Part shown: positions 1 to 11,766 of the stretch, in pieces
Layout of the letters: each line of letters opens with the position of its first letter
Position numbering within the stretch: position 1 is the stretch's first letter
Assembly (NCBI GenBank): GCA_029948255.1
Contig: JALIZF010001820.1
Location: 667,501 to 731,500 of the forward strand
Direction: 5' to 3'
Source of the DNA: Telmatactis stephensoni
Lineage: Eukaryota; Cnidaria; Anthozoa; Actiniaria; Isophelliidae
Length of the DNA: 64,000 nucleotides
Notes under the pieces: generated by a model
Database searches by the model: none
Seen by the model: the letters and a program-made list of their open reading frames with translations, nothing else
What the model was told of the DNA's origin: nothing
Translations under genes and position numbers: made by a program

Positions 1-20
1 TGGCTGACGGGTAATCGTAC

Positions 21-3000
21 CTTACACCCGCTGAAACAAGTAGTGATGTAAGGCGCGCTAGGGCTCCTGGTCTATCACTGATCTTGACTACAAAGCGTAC
101 CATTCGTCCATCGGCAGTCAGTCCTCTTTCAATTGCTCGACCAAGTACAGCTGGATCAATGTTTCCTCCGCATAGTGGAATCACGATACTGTAAAATATA
201 CATTGTTGAAAGGCGTGAAGTTCAATGTACACGGGAACCGGCAAATAGGATCACGTGACTAACGTTTTTCGCGCTTAGGTAATGTGATAATACTCTTTGC
301 TGCCTAATATATTGCTTTCCCTGGCTTATCATGTACCAAACCGATATGTTGCAGTTATATATACACAACGCGACGAAAGCTCTCATAGCATCTGAATCAG
401 CTTGGAACTGCGCATACATGCAAATCGGAGTAGCCAAGGCGTTCTGCACTTAGAGCCAGCCGAATATGGCTTTGACTCCAGCATGAAATGAGAGCGGCAA
501 TTGGAAAATGCAGTGCGCGCCTGAACTATAAGACTCTCTTTTTTAATATTAGCGAGCTTAAGCACCAAGAACCGGTAGAACACCACAAACGTACGAGAGG
601 TGCGCGCGCCATCGGTTGCCACGGGATACAATGTAGATCTCTAATAGATCCGCCGTCGCAACCGATGGCGCGCGCATCGATCTCTCCTGCGTTTGTGGTG
701 CTTTACGTTCCTGGTGCTTAAGCTCGCTATTAGCATCCCTTCATACATCCCTTCTCTACAAAACTTCGAACTCTGTTATGACGCAAGCTAAGGTGTATGT
801 TGACCCGCACTGATAGTCATTTTTCACTTTCCTCTGACTTACGTATTCCAATAAAAGAACTTTTTCGAGTCTGTTCATACTGCTGTACGATTAGACAACA
901 GACGCACTTGTGCAGGGCTAGCCTCGAGTCAAGGTAAATTATTCGAAAATATATACCAGCGAGAAAAGCAAAACATTTTGACTAAGGGGGTGTTTACATG
1001 GCACTAGGATCATCCTAGCGGGCGAATCATCCTACCTGCTATACATTTGCTGCATTCTGTTTAGTAGGATGATCCTAGTACCCGAAGTGAAGACACAAAT
1101 TTCCATGTAAACAGAATGCAGTACCAGGTAGGATGGTTCGCCTGCTAGGATGATCCTAGTGCCATGTGAACACCGCCTAAGAACAATACAGAAATCGATT
1201 TAAATCCCATGGGTCTTTCTTGAAAAGGAGGCTAACCCTCCATAAATGCTCCTTTTGTCAAGAAGCTCAGCGGACTCTAGTAAATGGATCGAAACTGAAC
1301 TATTGCGCGTAAAACGTATTGGCTAATAAGTATCTTTATAGTATAGTACCGCTTTCCCTTGAGTTCAGGTAGACAGTTACTCATCAGCGCCGCCAGACCC
1401 GCAGCTCCAAACCCCTCTACGACAGCCTTCTCTTTTTCTAGTAATCTCAGCACAGCCCTGGCAATCTGGTCTTCGCTGTTGATTAACAAATCATAAAGTT
1501 AACTGATTTAGAGACCCTTGAATAACTCCTTCGCTTTAAGTGTCCCCAAGGGAAAGAAAAAGTTGAGTTTATAGCCCGAGTGCTAGTTCTGCTCTTCATT
1601 TATATGAACGCTCAGGCTCTTAGGATAACAATTTACCTTGATATACGAGAAGTACCTTGTACATAACATTAACAAAATAGTAACTTTTTTTTTCTTTTTT
1701 TTCGTATACCTGACTGAAACAACTTTATCCACACTGTTTATTGCCAGGTCAAAGGGAAGCCGTCCGATTTTTTGTGAAGATAAACCTTTAGAGAAAGAAA
1801 TGAATTCTGTTAAGTATGGCTATTCTTTTAACAGTGAAAGAGAAATAGGAAAACTTGAAGTGCAGGAGTGAACGCCCTACAAGAGTCAGAGGAAAAAAAT
1901 CCCCGACTTGGTGGGACCCGAACACAACAACAATGGGTACATGCCCAGTGCTCTAACAAGAAGTGAACTATCAAGTGCGACATTGCGATATGCACAGGTG
2001 AAATAGAAATGAAGCCGCTTGGCAGTAGGGAGAGTTAAAGTGCCTAGGCACACCCCCTAAATAGGCAATAACGTAATAACGATCTAATGAGTAAAACGTT
2101 AAGGCTCAAGGTTAACATGGGACTCTAAAACAAACAGGTGCGTCCACCCCACGCCTTCTTCTTTCCCGGCTGGAAGTTGAAAAGTGACACAGGTGAGGCG
2201 TCAAACACAGATCGCTAGAGCGTCTTACATTGAGAAGACTACGACTGTAATAATAATAACGATAATAATAATAATAGCTTTATTTATACTGCAAAAATGC
2301 GTCAGTAAGCAAGAGTATTGCTCACTGGTATTAATACATGTGCAAACTGCATACATTTCTAATACGAACTGAAGCATTCTTGTTTCTCATTGGCGCATAA
2401 TATGATATGTTTAGTAGAATTTTTTAATCATACAACGACATATACTGGCATTATATTGTAGCGAATCAAAACGAAATCGAAATAGAGAAGCTATCCCTCT
2501 AAGCGCACGTTCTAGGAACGACAGAGAAATAACGACAAGCTTACCATCAGCCAGAGTGGCTCCTTTGACAGTCTTAATCGTCACTGGATGACCAGCCTGA
2601 AGTGCGGCGTTAAAACTAGGGCAACTCTCGCTTTCAACACCCTGCAAGAATGATCATTTATATAATAATTTAGTATATTTGGTGCGCTCTGATTGGTCGA
2701 GAGCCGTGTGTGATTACAGTACACACGCATAGGTGACATCAATGAATCTTACGCGCGCTCTGATTGGTAAATGCACGTTCACAAACGCGCACGCGCGCAT
2801 CAAGCTGTACATGAGTGGCGGGAAAAATACGAGCGATTTGATAACGAGAGACCTGATGAGCGAAAAGCAATGATTACTTACAATGATTTGAATTTTTGGA
2901 TAAAGTGATTTGATAACGACACACGTAGCAGCCAAAAGGCTCCCTCCTCCAATAGGCACAATAATGGCATCAATGCTGTCAACTTGGTCGACAATTTCTA

Positions 3001-6000
3001 GTAAAAGAGTTCCAATGCCACTTACAACGTATGGATTCTCGTTCCTGTGGTGCAAAATCAAAGACCAAAGGATGAATATAAATTTGTAACATCGTATAAA
3101 AAGAGAGATAACTTACTAACGTTTCCACCCCAAGATCGACAGCAATATATATTTTTCAGATAAAGATGATGTATCAAAAATTCAAGCGCAGATATATATA
3201 TATTCTCTCAGTAACTTACTCGTCAATATATTTTAATCCGGTTTCAACTTTAGTTTTGATAACATGCTCCATGACCTAGAAAACAAAAGAATAAATGAAA
3301 AGTGATAGGGATTGAATTAGTCAAGGGAATAAAAAATGTGATGTGATGCGATTATCCGGGATGATATATCTTTGAGACACAGTGAAGTGATGATGATGGG
3401 AGGGGGAGGGGAAGGGGCGGTGAAAGGGCATACAATGGACATTTGTTATGCCACGCCCTTCAAACTTAAAATAAAAGGCACGTCCGTATCTTTGTCGTTC
3501 CCTTACGGTACGCATAACAAATTGGTGGAGAACCCGGATATGTCATCAAGTCTACAGACGTTTAAGTACGTTGCACTAACCTCACAGTCGTTTCTTCCAG
3601 CAAAGTGAGTCTTTGCGCCATTTTTATCGAAAAGGTACATTTTTCTTGGATGAACGTTTTCAGGTATAAGGATTGTAGCAGGGACGCCATACTTCTTACA
3701 ATAGATGGCAAGGGCAACGCCATGGCTACTAGCCGATGTACCTAGTACCCCGCGATCTTTATGTTTCTGTTTGGATGTAAAGAAAGGGATGGATTAAAAG
3801 TTTGGACGGAAAAGTATGTCTCTCTGAGACATCCTCGGCAACCCAGGTGTATGATTCTGTCACTCGTTTCTCGCTACCAGAAAAACTACCCCTGGGAACG
3901 TTCCTTATAGTTTGTAGAGTTTGTTCTGGAAATCATAATTCATTCTTACGTCATTTTATCGGTTATTGTAATATAATTTTGTTATACATACTAGATGCTG
4001 ATTGGTTGACCTGATCAGGTTGACCAATCAGAAACGAGAGAAAACGTTACTTCATGAACAAGTTCAAACAGAAGCTGGGTTCTCGAGGATGTATTTTACT
4101 ATTTTATGAAGAGGGTCCGCTTTGCCTCCCTGCGACTATTTCCTGCACACACTTGGCTAATGAACTGATTGATTAATGACTAATGAACTGGTTGTTTATA
4201 TAATGTACCTGTGATAGTGTCATTAAAGCATTTATAGCTCCACGAGTTTTATACCTAAAAATACATTAATGTTCACCAGTTATTAAGATCTCATATTAAA
4301 CGTTTCCTAATAGAAAAGATAAAGGAATGGCAGAGCACTCATAGTACGTGAAATTAATTTGTTTACCCTCCACAAGCTTGTAAATATTCCCGTTTGAAGT
4401 ATACGTCGTAGTCACTTATTTCTGAGATGCGTTTGGATTTCTGTTTATATATAATAAAAGTAAAAAGTAACAAAAGAAATTAGCTAGCTAGCGAGGAAGA
4501 AAGGAATTGAAGGAAGAAACGAAAGAAGTAAAGGAGAAAGCAGGAAGGAATTGGAGAAGTTAAGGGGAAGGAGGAAGGAAGAGAAAAGGCAAGAAGGAAG
4601 GAAGGGAGGAAGGAGGGAAGGGAGTAAGGAAGGAATGAGGGAAGGAAAGAAGGAAGGAAGGAAGGAAGGAAGGAAGGAAGGAAGGAAGAAAAAATTAACA
4701 ACTGAACAACCTGAAAAATCATTAAGAGGCAATACGTCTCAATCTAAGAACGAATTGGTGCATTGTAGCAGCATAGATTATTTAAACTTACGTCACAAGG
4801 AGTAACACGTATTTCATCTCTTATTCTATAAGCGGCTGTCATAACATCAGTCAGTGTAACGTATTGATTCACACTTGTGTCGGGTACATACGTCATTAGT
4901 CGCCTTATACGGGGTTTTGTCTCCTTATTTACTTTAGTTTGGTTTGTATCATTTGTTTTACTTTTATTTTTCCTTCGTCGTCCAAAAAATGAAAAGCCGC
5001 CTTTAGATTTCTTTCCAGTCTTTGTAGCGATACTGTCTATCCTGTCTATCTCTTTGTTGTCTGACTGTTTAGAAAATTCATCCGTAAAATCATCTAAAAT
5101 TTACAGGAAAAAAGCAATCAAATCATCAGAACTGAACTAAAAACATCTCAACATTAACTATTACAATACAGTTTTGACTGACATTTTACGACAAAAATGT
5201 TATACACAGAATATCAAAAAATCACCCAACCTCACTGTACCTTGCGTCAGAAAAAAACGCTTGTTTAGTCGGCCGTCTGCGTAACAGTGAACTTCTTTCT
5301 GATTTTAAAATTAAAGGTAGTTTGTGACTGGCTAAAATAACGCTACTTGCCATTGGGTATTTCCATAGAAACAGTTAACACGTCATTTAATTTGGACGCG
5401 AAAGAATATCTAATCAGAAACAGCGTTAGAATGACCTTTACTATTTAGCCAATCACTAGCGTCTTTTCAAAACCAGAAGACCATTGGGGTCCAGAACACG
5501 ATTCATGTCGCTATTACGCATATAGACGGACTAAACGAGAGTTCATCGGCATGTGACCAACTGTACCCAATCTGTTGAAACCTGAAATAGCCCTCTTTCT
5601 CATGAAGGACCACTGCTGGACCCTCGATGGGCTATGACAAAGCATTCTTCGTTCTTTGAGTTTCAATATTTTAAATCTTTTCAATGGACGAGAAGTTTAG
5701 AGATCTGGTCTTGTTCGCGCTAAAATATTATTGCGTTATAATTAAATTTGTGGCCCGTCAAAGTCTGATAGCTTCGTTTTGCGCGAACCTAACGTCGAAA
5801 TTCACATGCGCACGCTGCCCTGAACAAAACTATTAGATAGAAAGATATTGGTGGAACTTTTTTCAGTGATCAAATTCCAAACCTTTCATAGGTGATTTTT
5901 CAGGCTCAATTGCCTCTTTGCTAGTCATCTGTTGATGCAGAGTTTCATCTTGATTCGGAGATTCTACAAATACTAAATACAGAGGAAAAGTTAGGTTTAA

Positions 6001-6377
6001 CCGTTACCAAGGAATTTGAGGAAATATTTTCTGGGAGTTTGAGAATGATATGGGGTCAGGAGCTTTGACGATTCAGTTATAAAACTTCATTAATTAATTA
6101 ATTTTTACCCGGTTGCTGTTTGTCATTGTCTTTGCTATCATCGCTCTCGTCTGTTTCATCCTTGCTTGACTGTTTCGAATTGTCCACGATGGGCGCACCT
6201 AAAATGTTCAGTGATTTCAGCTGTTTGGCCGAAAGAGCAAAAGAAAAAGAAAAATCAATACAAAAACTTACTTTGGTCTTGAGAAGTGCTCTCATAATTA
6301 ACATCCTCAGCGGAGGATTCCATAGTTATAGCTTTAAGTAATTGTTTCCCATCTTGATTGAAATTTTTCCAATCCAT
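21..6377 (-). CDS. Threonine dehydratase/serine racemase-like PLP enzyme paralogue with altered SAGNH motif (3' end outside window)
   Basis: Fold-type II PLP enzyme related to L-threonine/serine ammonia-lyases, which deaminate Thr to 2-oxobutyrate. Minus-strand exons: 6272-6377, 6109-6198, 5883-5963, 4792-5093, 4367-4440, 4209-4254, 3581-3766, 3220-3275, 2882-3044, 2545-2641, 1710-1785, 1350-1475, 21-188. All joins keep phase, giving 523 codons before the window ends. The first 165 or so residues are a polar, Lys/Asp/Ser-rich extension absent from the neighbouring paralogue. The catalytic domain follows: Schiff-base Lys about 220 in GYKTRGA, cofactor-loop position SASSH (244-248) where the family has SAGNH or SSGNH, and glycine loop GGGSL (346-350). 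The last exon enters an ACT-like regulatory domain. The last eight in-window exons (186, 56, 163, 97, 76, 126 and 168 nt among them) match the plus paralogue in length. Loss of the conserved Asn suggests altered PLP handling or substrate; this is inference. The exact first three exons are the least certain part. Confidence 0.85.
189..1349. repeat. 1.16-kb intron with two inverted-repeat (MITE-like) elements
   Basis: The intron separates the last two in-window exons of the minus dehydratase. Element 1 (551-728) has arms AGCGAGCTTAAGCACCAAG and its complement, with a nested GCGCGCCATCGGTTGC palindrome. Element 2 (985-1178) begins GTGTTTACATGGCACTAGGATC and ends with the inverted copy; its centre repeats CATCCTAC motifs. 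Both are foldback elements without coding capacity. Confidence 0.6.
1905..1990 (-). repeat. Degenerate tRNA-derived (SINE-like) sequence
   Basis: On the minus strand a D-arm-like GTTAGAGCACTGG is followed by a B-box-like GTTCGGGTCCC. No convincing acceptor stem forms, so it is read as a SINE or pseudo-tRNA remnant rather than a tRNA gene. Confidence 0.35.
2683..2790. repeat. Copy of the CCAAT/CRE-type interspersed repeat family
   Basis: Contains two GCGCTCTGATTGGT blocks (inverted CCAAT box) around GTGTGATTACAGTACACACGCA and GGTGACATCA. The same order recurs near 36180-36300 (inverted), 41840, 48090, 54880 and 61300. Confidence 0.6.
3998..4031. repeat. Near-perfect 34-bp palindrome
   Basis: CTGATTGGTTGACCTGA is followed directly by its near-exact inverted copy, with CCAAT boxes in both halves. 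It lies in an intron of the minus dehydratase. Confidence 0.6.
4490..4692. repeat. GGAA/GGAAG-rich simple repeat
   Basis: Imperfect (GGAA)n purine tract ending in about ten pure GGAA units; long reading frames across it are low-complexity artefacts. Confidence 0.85.
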
Positions 6378-6504
6378 TGTGACGAAATACTTGCGCTCTA
6401 GAATGCTGTGCGCAAGCGCGCGCTTTGTCTCGATATGACGTCGTCTCATTTATGACGTCACAAGTATTTTTACAATTCAATTCAAACTTTTTGATCTCAA
6501 AAAA
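6378..6504. promoter_or_regulatory. Bidirectional promoter region of the dehydratase pair, with CRE motifs
   Basis: Only 127 bp separate the two divergent start codons. The interval holds one perfect CRE palindrome TGACGTCA (6453-6460) and one near match TGACGTCG (6436-6443), plus a GC-rich GCGCAAGCGCGCGC stretch toward the minus gene. No TATA box is obvious. CRE sites bind CREB/ATF bZIP factors in animals; a role here is inferred from position. The 5' UTRs must be very short or overlap the opposite gene. Confidence 0.55.
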
Positions 6505-9500
6505 ATGGAAAAATTTCGAAAGAAATCAGTCAGCGCCGATAATCCTTTTGCAGATCCACGTCATAGTGTTGCTCTTTCTGATGATTTGAGACTAAAGCTA
6601 CAACAGTTTGGAACCAAAGGAGAAAAACCTATCATCATCAACTTTCAAGATATTTCTGGCGCAGCGATTCGTATTCGTAAAGGAGTGTCAAAGACACCAT
6701 GCGAGGTATGAATAAACATAGGTTCAATTTAGACAAGTAAGTCAACTTCAATCGCCGCACAGATCCGCCGCACCAGCCTTATGACGTTCAAAATTTGGTT
6801 GCAATGAAATACATGCAAGCTAAGAAAAGTTGGCTCATTAAATTGGCATGGCTAGGCATTCAGCACACGAAAGCCAGACTAGTAATATGGCTTTTTCTGG
6901 ATTTTGAGTTGAGAACGGCGCACGAACTATGCCTTAAGCCCGACGCACACGTTGAGAAACTGTGTGAGGAAACTGCCACGCGAGGCACTTTTCTTACCGT
7001 GTGCTCTTTTACCTGCTCTATTTTTGGCCTCGCAAAAAATCGAAAGAAATCGTCTGAGCTAAGTGCCTTGCGTGGCGGTTTCTCAGGATGCCGACATACT
7101 CACGGATCCAAATTCACAAAAAATAACAAAAAATACCTTTCAAGTGATACTTCTTCGAGTACAGTTTTCTGTTGCCTTGACATTCAAGATGGTTTCCTTG
7201 AACTCTTGTAAAACTGCATGAATAATCGAAGAAGCAAGGTTGACAACAGGCACACGATGTGACTTTTTCTGTAACATTGCCCGCAACATAGTTGCACCGC
7301 GCGCGTGTTTACCCCCAGTTAACGTTGCGCACAACGTTACAGAAACTCGTACAAGTAGAGTGCGACTCTAAACCTGCAAATGTTGCGCACAATGTTGCAG
7401 GACAAATTGTGAGAAACGTTGCACCATGTGTCTGGATCTTAATTACAAGCGAGTGGATTATAGCTCAACCAACGTTGAATTCTTTAATCCTTGTTTGGAC
7501 TTCCCTTAAACTTGTTTAGCTAGGGAGATAATACCATCCCTAGAACCTGGAAGGGGCTTCGGGCGCCCCTTGACCTTTCTGCATATATAATAGTTTATCA
7601 AATTAAGCCACTTTGTTTTCACATAGAGAGCAAACATCTCTAACTCCGAGGTTGATGACATAGAACTATTTTTCAAGAAAGAATATCTTCACCCAACTGG
7701 AAGGTAAATTTTTGCTAAATCCTTACAAGTTTTCCTGCGAAACATTTTATCTCTTTTAAGCATTAAAATGCTTATCAATTTTTTTGCTTTGTCTTAGTTT
7801 CAAGGAGAGAGGGGCTCTGAACACCCTTTTGCTGCTGTCTGAGGTAAGAATGATGTACATTAAGGTATAGCTGTTGCTTTTAAGGAAATACGCACCTTAC
7901 TTCCATATAAGGTGTATCACATGATCACTGACAGCCAATGAGCTTCTTGAATTTCGTCAGGTGTATGATATCTGATTATCAATCATTTATACTATAATAT
8001 ATTATTTATACAATAATAATTTAGTCTTGCCTTGTACAAGAGGCAAGTAACATACATTTACAGATTTACAAACGTATTTTTGACTCTTTCAATTTCACCC
8101 AATGAGCCTGCGCACTTAATGGTCAGTGTCGAGGAAAAAATAATTTGAAATCATTCTTAGTTCGCATACGGTTTACATTTTGAAGATACTATTTTAAAGA
8201 ACCATTCATTCCAGTGCGCCAATTCGTCGCCGACTGAACGTCTGTATACACCATGCATCCGCCAGTCCACGACCAATATAGCCCAATTAAGTTTTATAAT
8301 TTCAGTTTGTATTTGTAACAGAAGCAGAAAGCGATTGGTGTAATAGCAGCATCAGCAGGAAACCACGCCCAAGCATTAGCTTACCATGGCAACGCCTTAA
8401 AGATCCCCGTCACTGTGGTAATGCCTGAAAATGCACCAATTGTTAAACAGACCATGTGCAGAGAATATGGAGCTAATGTACTACTCAAAGGACACAATCT
8501 ACAAGAGGTAATGGGCTATAGCTATTTAACAATAAGAGGACTACGGGTCAGTAGCCCACGTGAGGCCGTAGGCCGAGCTATCATCAGTAGTCTGCAAAGC
8601 AAGGAATGGGATCCCTGCATGCAAATCATGCTGACTCTAGACTAGCTGTTTAAAGATGATACTGCAGTGTAACGTAACAAACTAGTGAGGGAGATATACG
8701 CAAAACAAAGAAAAATATCTCGATTCAATATGTTTACAATTGTTTACAAGCTAATTTATAGCAACTTAAGACTAAATGGTGTTCCCCCAAAACAGTTCCA
8801 TAATTCGACTCGAACCTTAACTTCGGAATAATAGCCTGCGATAGCTGGCAATAATGGGAAAGGGGAGGGAGAAAGGGGGAGGAACCTTCCCCTTCCCCAA
8901 TCCGTTTCCCCAATATCCCCTACTGCCAGGTACATAGCTAGGCTACGAATGAGCTGCTAAGAACATGTCATTCACCTAATTTTTCTATGATTTATCTTTA
9001 AGATGGTTTTATAATTAAAAACTAACTAAAATTATTTATCGTTTTATCTATCGTTTTTAAGTCTAAAGATTGCGCCGTTAAAATGGCACGTCAAAGAGGC
9101 TTAGCTTACATCAATGGGTATGTATGTCTTTAGTTCTTATGAACGACGAGAAGGATATCTTCAGTTCAGTTTCTCATTTAAACCGGGTTCTTTTTGTTTT
9201 CATTGTGTTTTCTAATGCAGATACGACCACCCCCATATTCTTAGTGGACAAGGAACCATTGGTCTTGAAATCATTAAGGAGATTTATCCACTAGATGCAG
9301 TGATTGTCCCTGTTGGTGGCGGTGGGATGCTTGCGGGCATCGCTAAAGCTGTCAAATCAGTGTACCCACATGTCCAAGTTATTGTAAGTTAATACACAGT
9401 ATTTTGTGTACGATTGGCTGCGCGCTTTTCTTCTTTATCTATCCATCTGTTCCTTCTTTCTTTCCTTCCTTCCTTCCTTCATTTCTCCTTTCTTTCTTCC

Positions 9501-11719
9501 CTCCCTCTTTCACTACCCTCCTCCCTTCTTTCCTTGATTCTTTCTTTCAGTTTCCTCCTTCCTTCCTTCCTTCCTCCAACCCTCCCTCCCTTCCTTAATA
9601 TATTCCTAGTTTTTCTTTGGCCATATATCCATCCATACAACGAAAAAATTCCCTCCTCTCTGTATTCCACAGAACAAACAACTCTACAAACCTGTTTTTG
9701 TTTGGTTTTAGGCAGTAGAGTCTGAACGGTGTCCCAGTTTCAAGGCAGCCATGGATGCTGGCAAACCTGTGAGAGTAGATGCCCATCACTCAGAGACACT
9801 AGCTGACGGTAAGAGAAAAATCACCCACTTCTGCCTAGGTATACGTACAAATAATCTGGTGTATTCAATGGTCTCTGCTTCATAATTCCATAAACTCCAT
9901 AAATGAACACTAGTCGAGTAAGGACAGCCGTAAGAAGTCCATTGATTCACTGCAATTATATTAAATAAGCATGTTAATCTCTACTCACGCGCACAATCTT
10001 AGTATTTATAATTGACTGAACTTAATTTCCTCTTTCCAGGTCTGTGTGTTCCTCAAGTAGGGAGCAATGCTTTCGCTAACTGCAAAGATTTAGTTGATAA
10101 AGTTGTAATTGTGAGGTATGTGACGCGCATAAAACGGAGTGCGAGTCATCGAGCCCGCGTGAGTAACTCCTTGCTCGCGAGCTTCGCCGCATGACACAGG
10201 TAGCCCAATTCATGAAAGCTTTTTTCCTTTGGCAAACAATAATTGATTTTTTTAACTTGCTTCCTTTAGCGAGGACTACATAGCGTTAGCTATACTCTAT
10301 TTGTTGGAAATGGAAAACATTGTCGTTGAAGGAGCTGGAGCATCCGGCTTGGCAGCACTGCTATCCGGTCAGCTGCGAGAATTAAAAGGAAAAAGGTAAT
10401 ATGCTAGAACCAGAAAAGTTTTATGTAGCTTATAAAAGGATAAATAGCAAAGAAATTGAAAAAGAAGACAATGAATATTAAAATCGAGGTGGAAAAAGGA
10501 AATAAAAAATTAACACAAGCCTTTAGGGAGAATTGAACTCCCGACCCCTGGTTTACTAGACCAGTGCTCTAACCGCTGAGCTATAAAGGCTACTACGGTC
10601 ACCGATGTTCTAAATACTGTATTTAATGCGTGTTCATTGTACTTGCATATTTATTTGTATATTTTACTGAATAACGCTTCAATTTCGAAATAAATCGCTC
10701 AAGATTTTATTCGAAACAGGTATATTTTCTACCCTTTGGATTTTTAAAGAGTTCGGGCTAAATTATGAAATCTCTCTTTTTCGAGGTCCCGAATATAAAA
10801 TAAACGATAATTTTTCGGAAACCTTACCGGATTACTTCATGTACCCTGCTTTATACTTTGTTGAGACTTTTTATACTCTTAAAAATTTACAAATTTGTTT
10901 TCGACAATCTAGGAACACTAAAACTAAAAATAAGTCAGTCACGATATCTCTACGATAGCGTGACAATTGCGTGACAATTCCGTTGTGTTCGATTTCAGGG
11001 TTGTTATACCTTTATGCGGTGGTAACATCGACCCAGCGGTTGTCGGTAGATGCATTGACCGAGGTCTAGCAACAGATGGAAGGCTAGTACGCTTTGTTGT
11101 TACTGTCAGTGATAGACCTGGAGGGATTAATAGATTACTCAAGCTATTGTCTGTATCTGGAGTGAAGTAAGTCAATTACCATGGTAACTATAACTTTTGA
11201 GTCCACAAGACATTTATGCGTGCTATTCTTTATTCCAGTATTAGAGACATGTTTCATGAACGGGCATGGCTCAAAAGCAGTGCTTTTAAAGTTCAGGTAT
11301 TTTAAGCCTGATTTACAGACCTCTTTATGGAAGTCCACACCCCTAATTCTGGGCACATGAGGCCATGATTTCTGATATGGCTCCCATAATTATCACCATA
11401 TGAACAGAACAATTTGTTGGTCTGATAGGTGTGCTGCATACCCAAAATAATCAGACTGCATGATTGCCAAAATTTAAGGGTACCACTTGCCATAAATAGG
11501 TTGTGTAAATCACTAGTTTTGTTTCTAATTGGTTGTTTCCACAGATTTCTTCTATAATAACTAATCAATTATCGCTTTAAAACTTTAATTGTTGTTTTTC
11601 AGTGCAAAGTTGTTGCTGAAGTGAGGGATAGAGCCCATAGTGAAATGCTAAAGGAAACACTGGAAAATACTTATGATGAAGTACACTGGAATACAGACCA
11701 TGCCACATCGTATACTTGA
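6505..11719 (+). CDS. L-threonine dehydratase (threonine ammonia-lyase) family PLP enzyme with ACT domain, complete
   Basis: Twelve exons: 6505-6705, 7627-7703, 7798-7843, 8322-8507, 9062-9117, 9221-9383, 9712-9808, 10040-10115, 10270-10395, 10999-11166, 11239-11296, 11603-11719. They join in frame to 456 aa ending in TGA. Landmarks: VSKTPCE near residue 65, PLP Schiff-base Lys95 in SFKERGA, cofactor loop SAGNH (119-123), phosphate loop PVGGGGM (219-225) and CGGNID (349-354). A C-terminal ACT-like domain runs from about 372 to 445 and contains VSDRPGG, typical of allosterically controlled threonine ammonia-lyases and absent from vertebrate serine racemase. Expected reaction: Thr (and Ser) deamination, cytosolic, PLP-dependent. 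Serine racemase activity is an alternative that sequence cannot exclude. It is divergently arranged with a paralogue having mostly identical exon sizes, so the pair arose by inverted duplication. Confidence 0.92.
6969..7084. repeat. Inverted repeat, MITE-like
   Basis: GAAACTGCCACGCGAGGCAC and GTGCCTTGCGTGGCGGTTTC form imperfect 20-bp inverted arms in intron 1 of the plus dehydratase. The rest of that intron holds only GTTGCGCACAAYGTTRCAG-like repeats. Confidence 0.5.
9440..9600. repeat. (TTCC)n-like pyrimidine repeat
   Basis: Imperfect TTCC/CTCC tract in an intron of the plus dehydratase. Confidence 0.85.
10519..10590 (-). tRNA. tRNA-Thr (anticodon AGT)
   Basis: The minus strand folds as a 72-nt cloverleaf. 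The acceptor arm GCCTTTA/TAAAGGC pairs perfectly over 7 bp. The D arm is GCTC/GAGC, the anticodon stem CTGGT/ACCAG, and the loop CTAGTAA gives anticodon AGT. The T arm GGGAG/CTCCC encloses TTCAATT. The A box (TAGCTCAGCGG) and B box (AGTTCAATTCT) are intact and no intron is seen. It sits antisense in the 10396-10998 intron of the threonine dehydratase gene. No 3' CCA is encoded, as expected for eukaryotes. Confidence 0.93.
11316..11530. repeat. Dispersed repeat, family shared with 30430-30790
   Basis: Contains CACACCCCTAATTCTGGGCA and AATTTGTTGGTCTGATAGG blocks that recur at 30430-30790 in a lipase intron. No coding capacity; it sits in the last intron of the plus dehydratase. Confidence 0.5.
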
Positions 11720-11760
11720 GAAACCATTTTCTGTGTAATGCACTTATGTTGCAGCATAAA

Positions 11761-11766
11761 AATAAA
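11761..11766 (+). terminator. Polyadenylation signal of the plus-strand dehydratase
   Basis: AATAAA lies 42 bp after the stop codon, inside an A/T-rich 3' flank. Confidence 0.6.
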
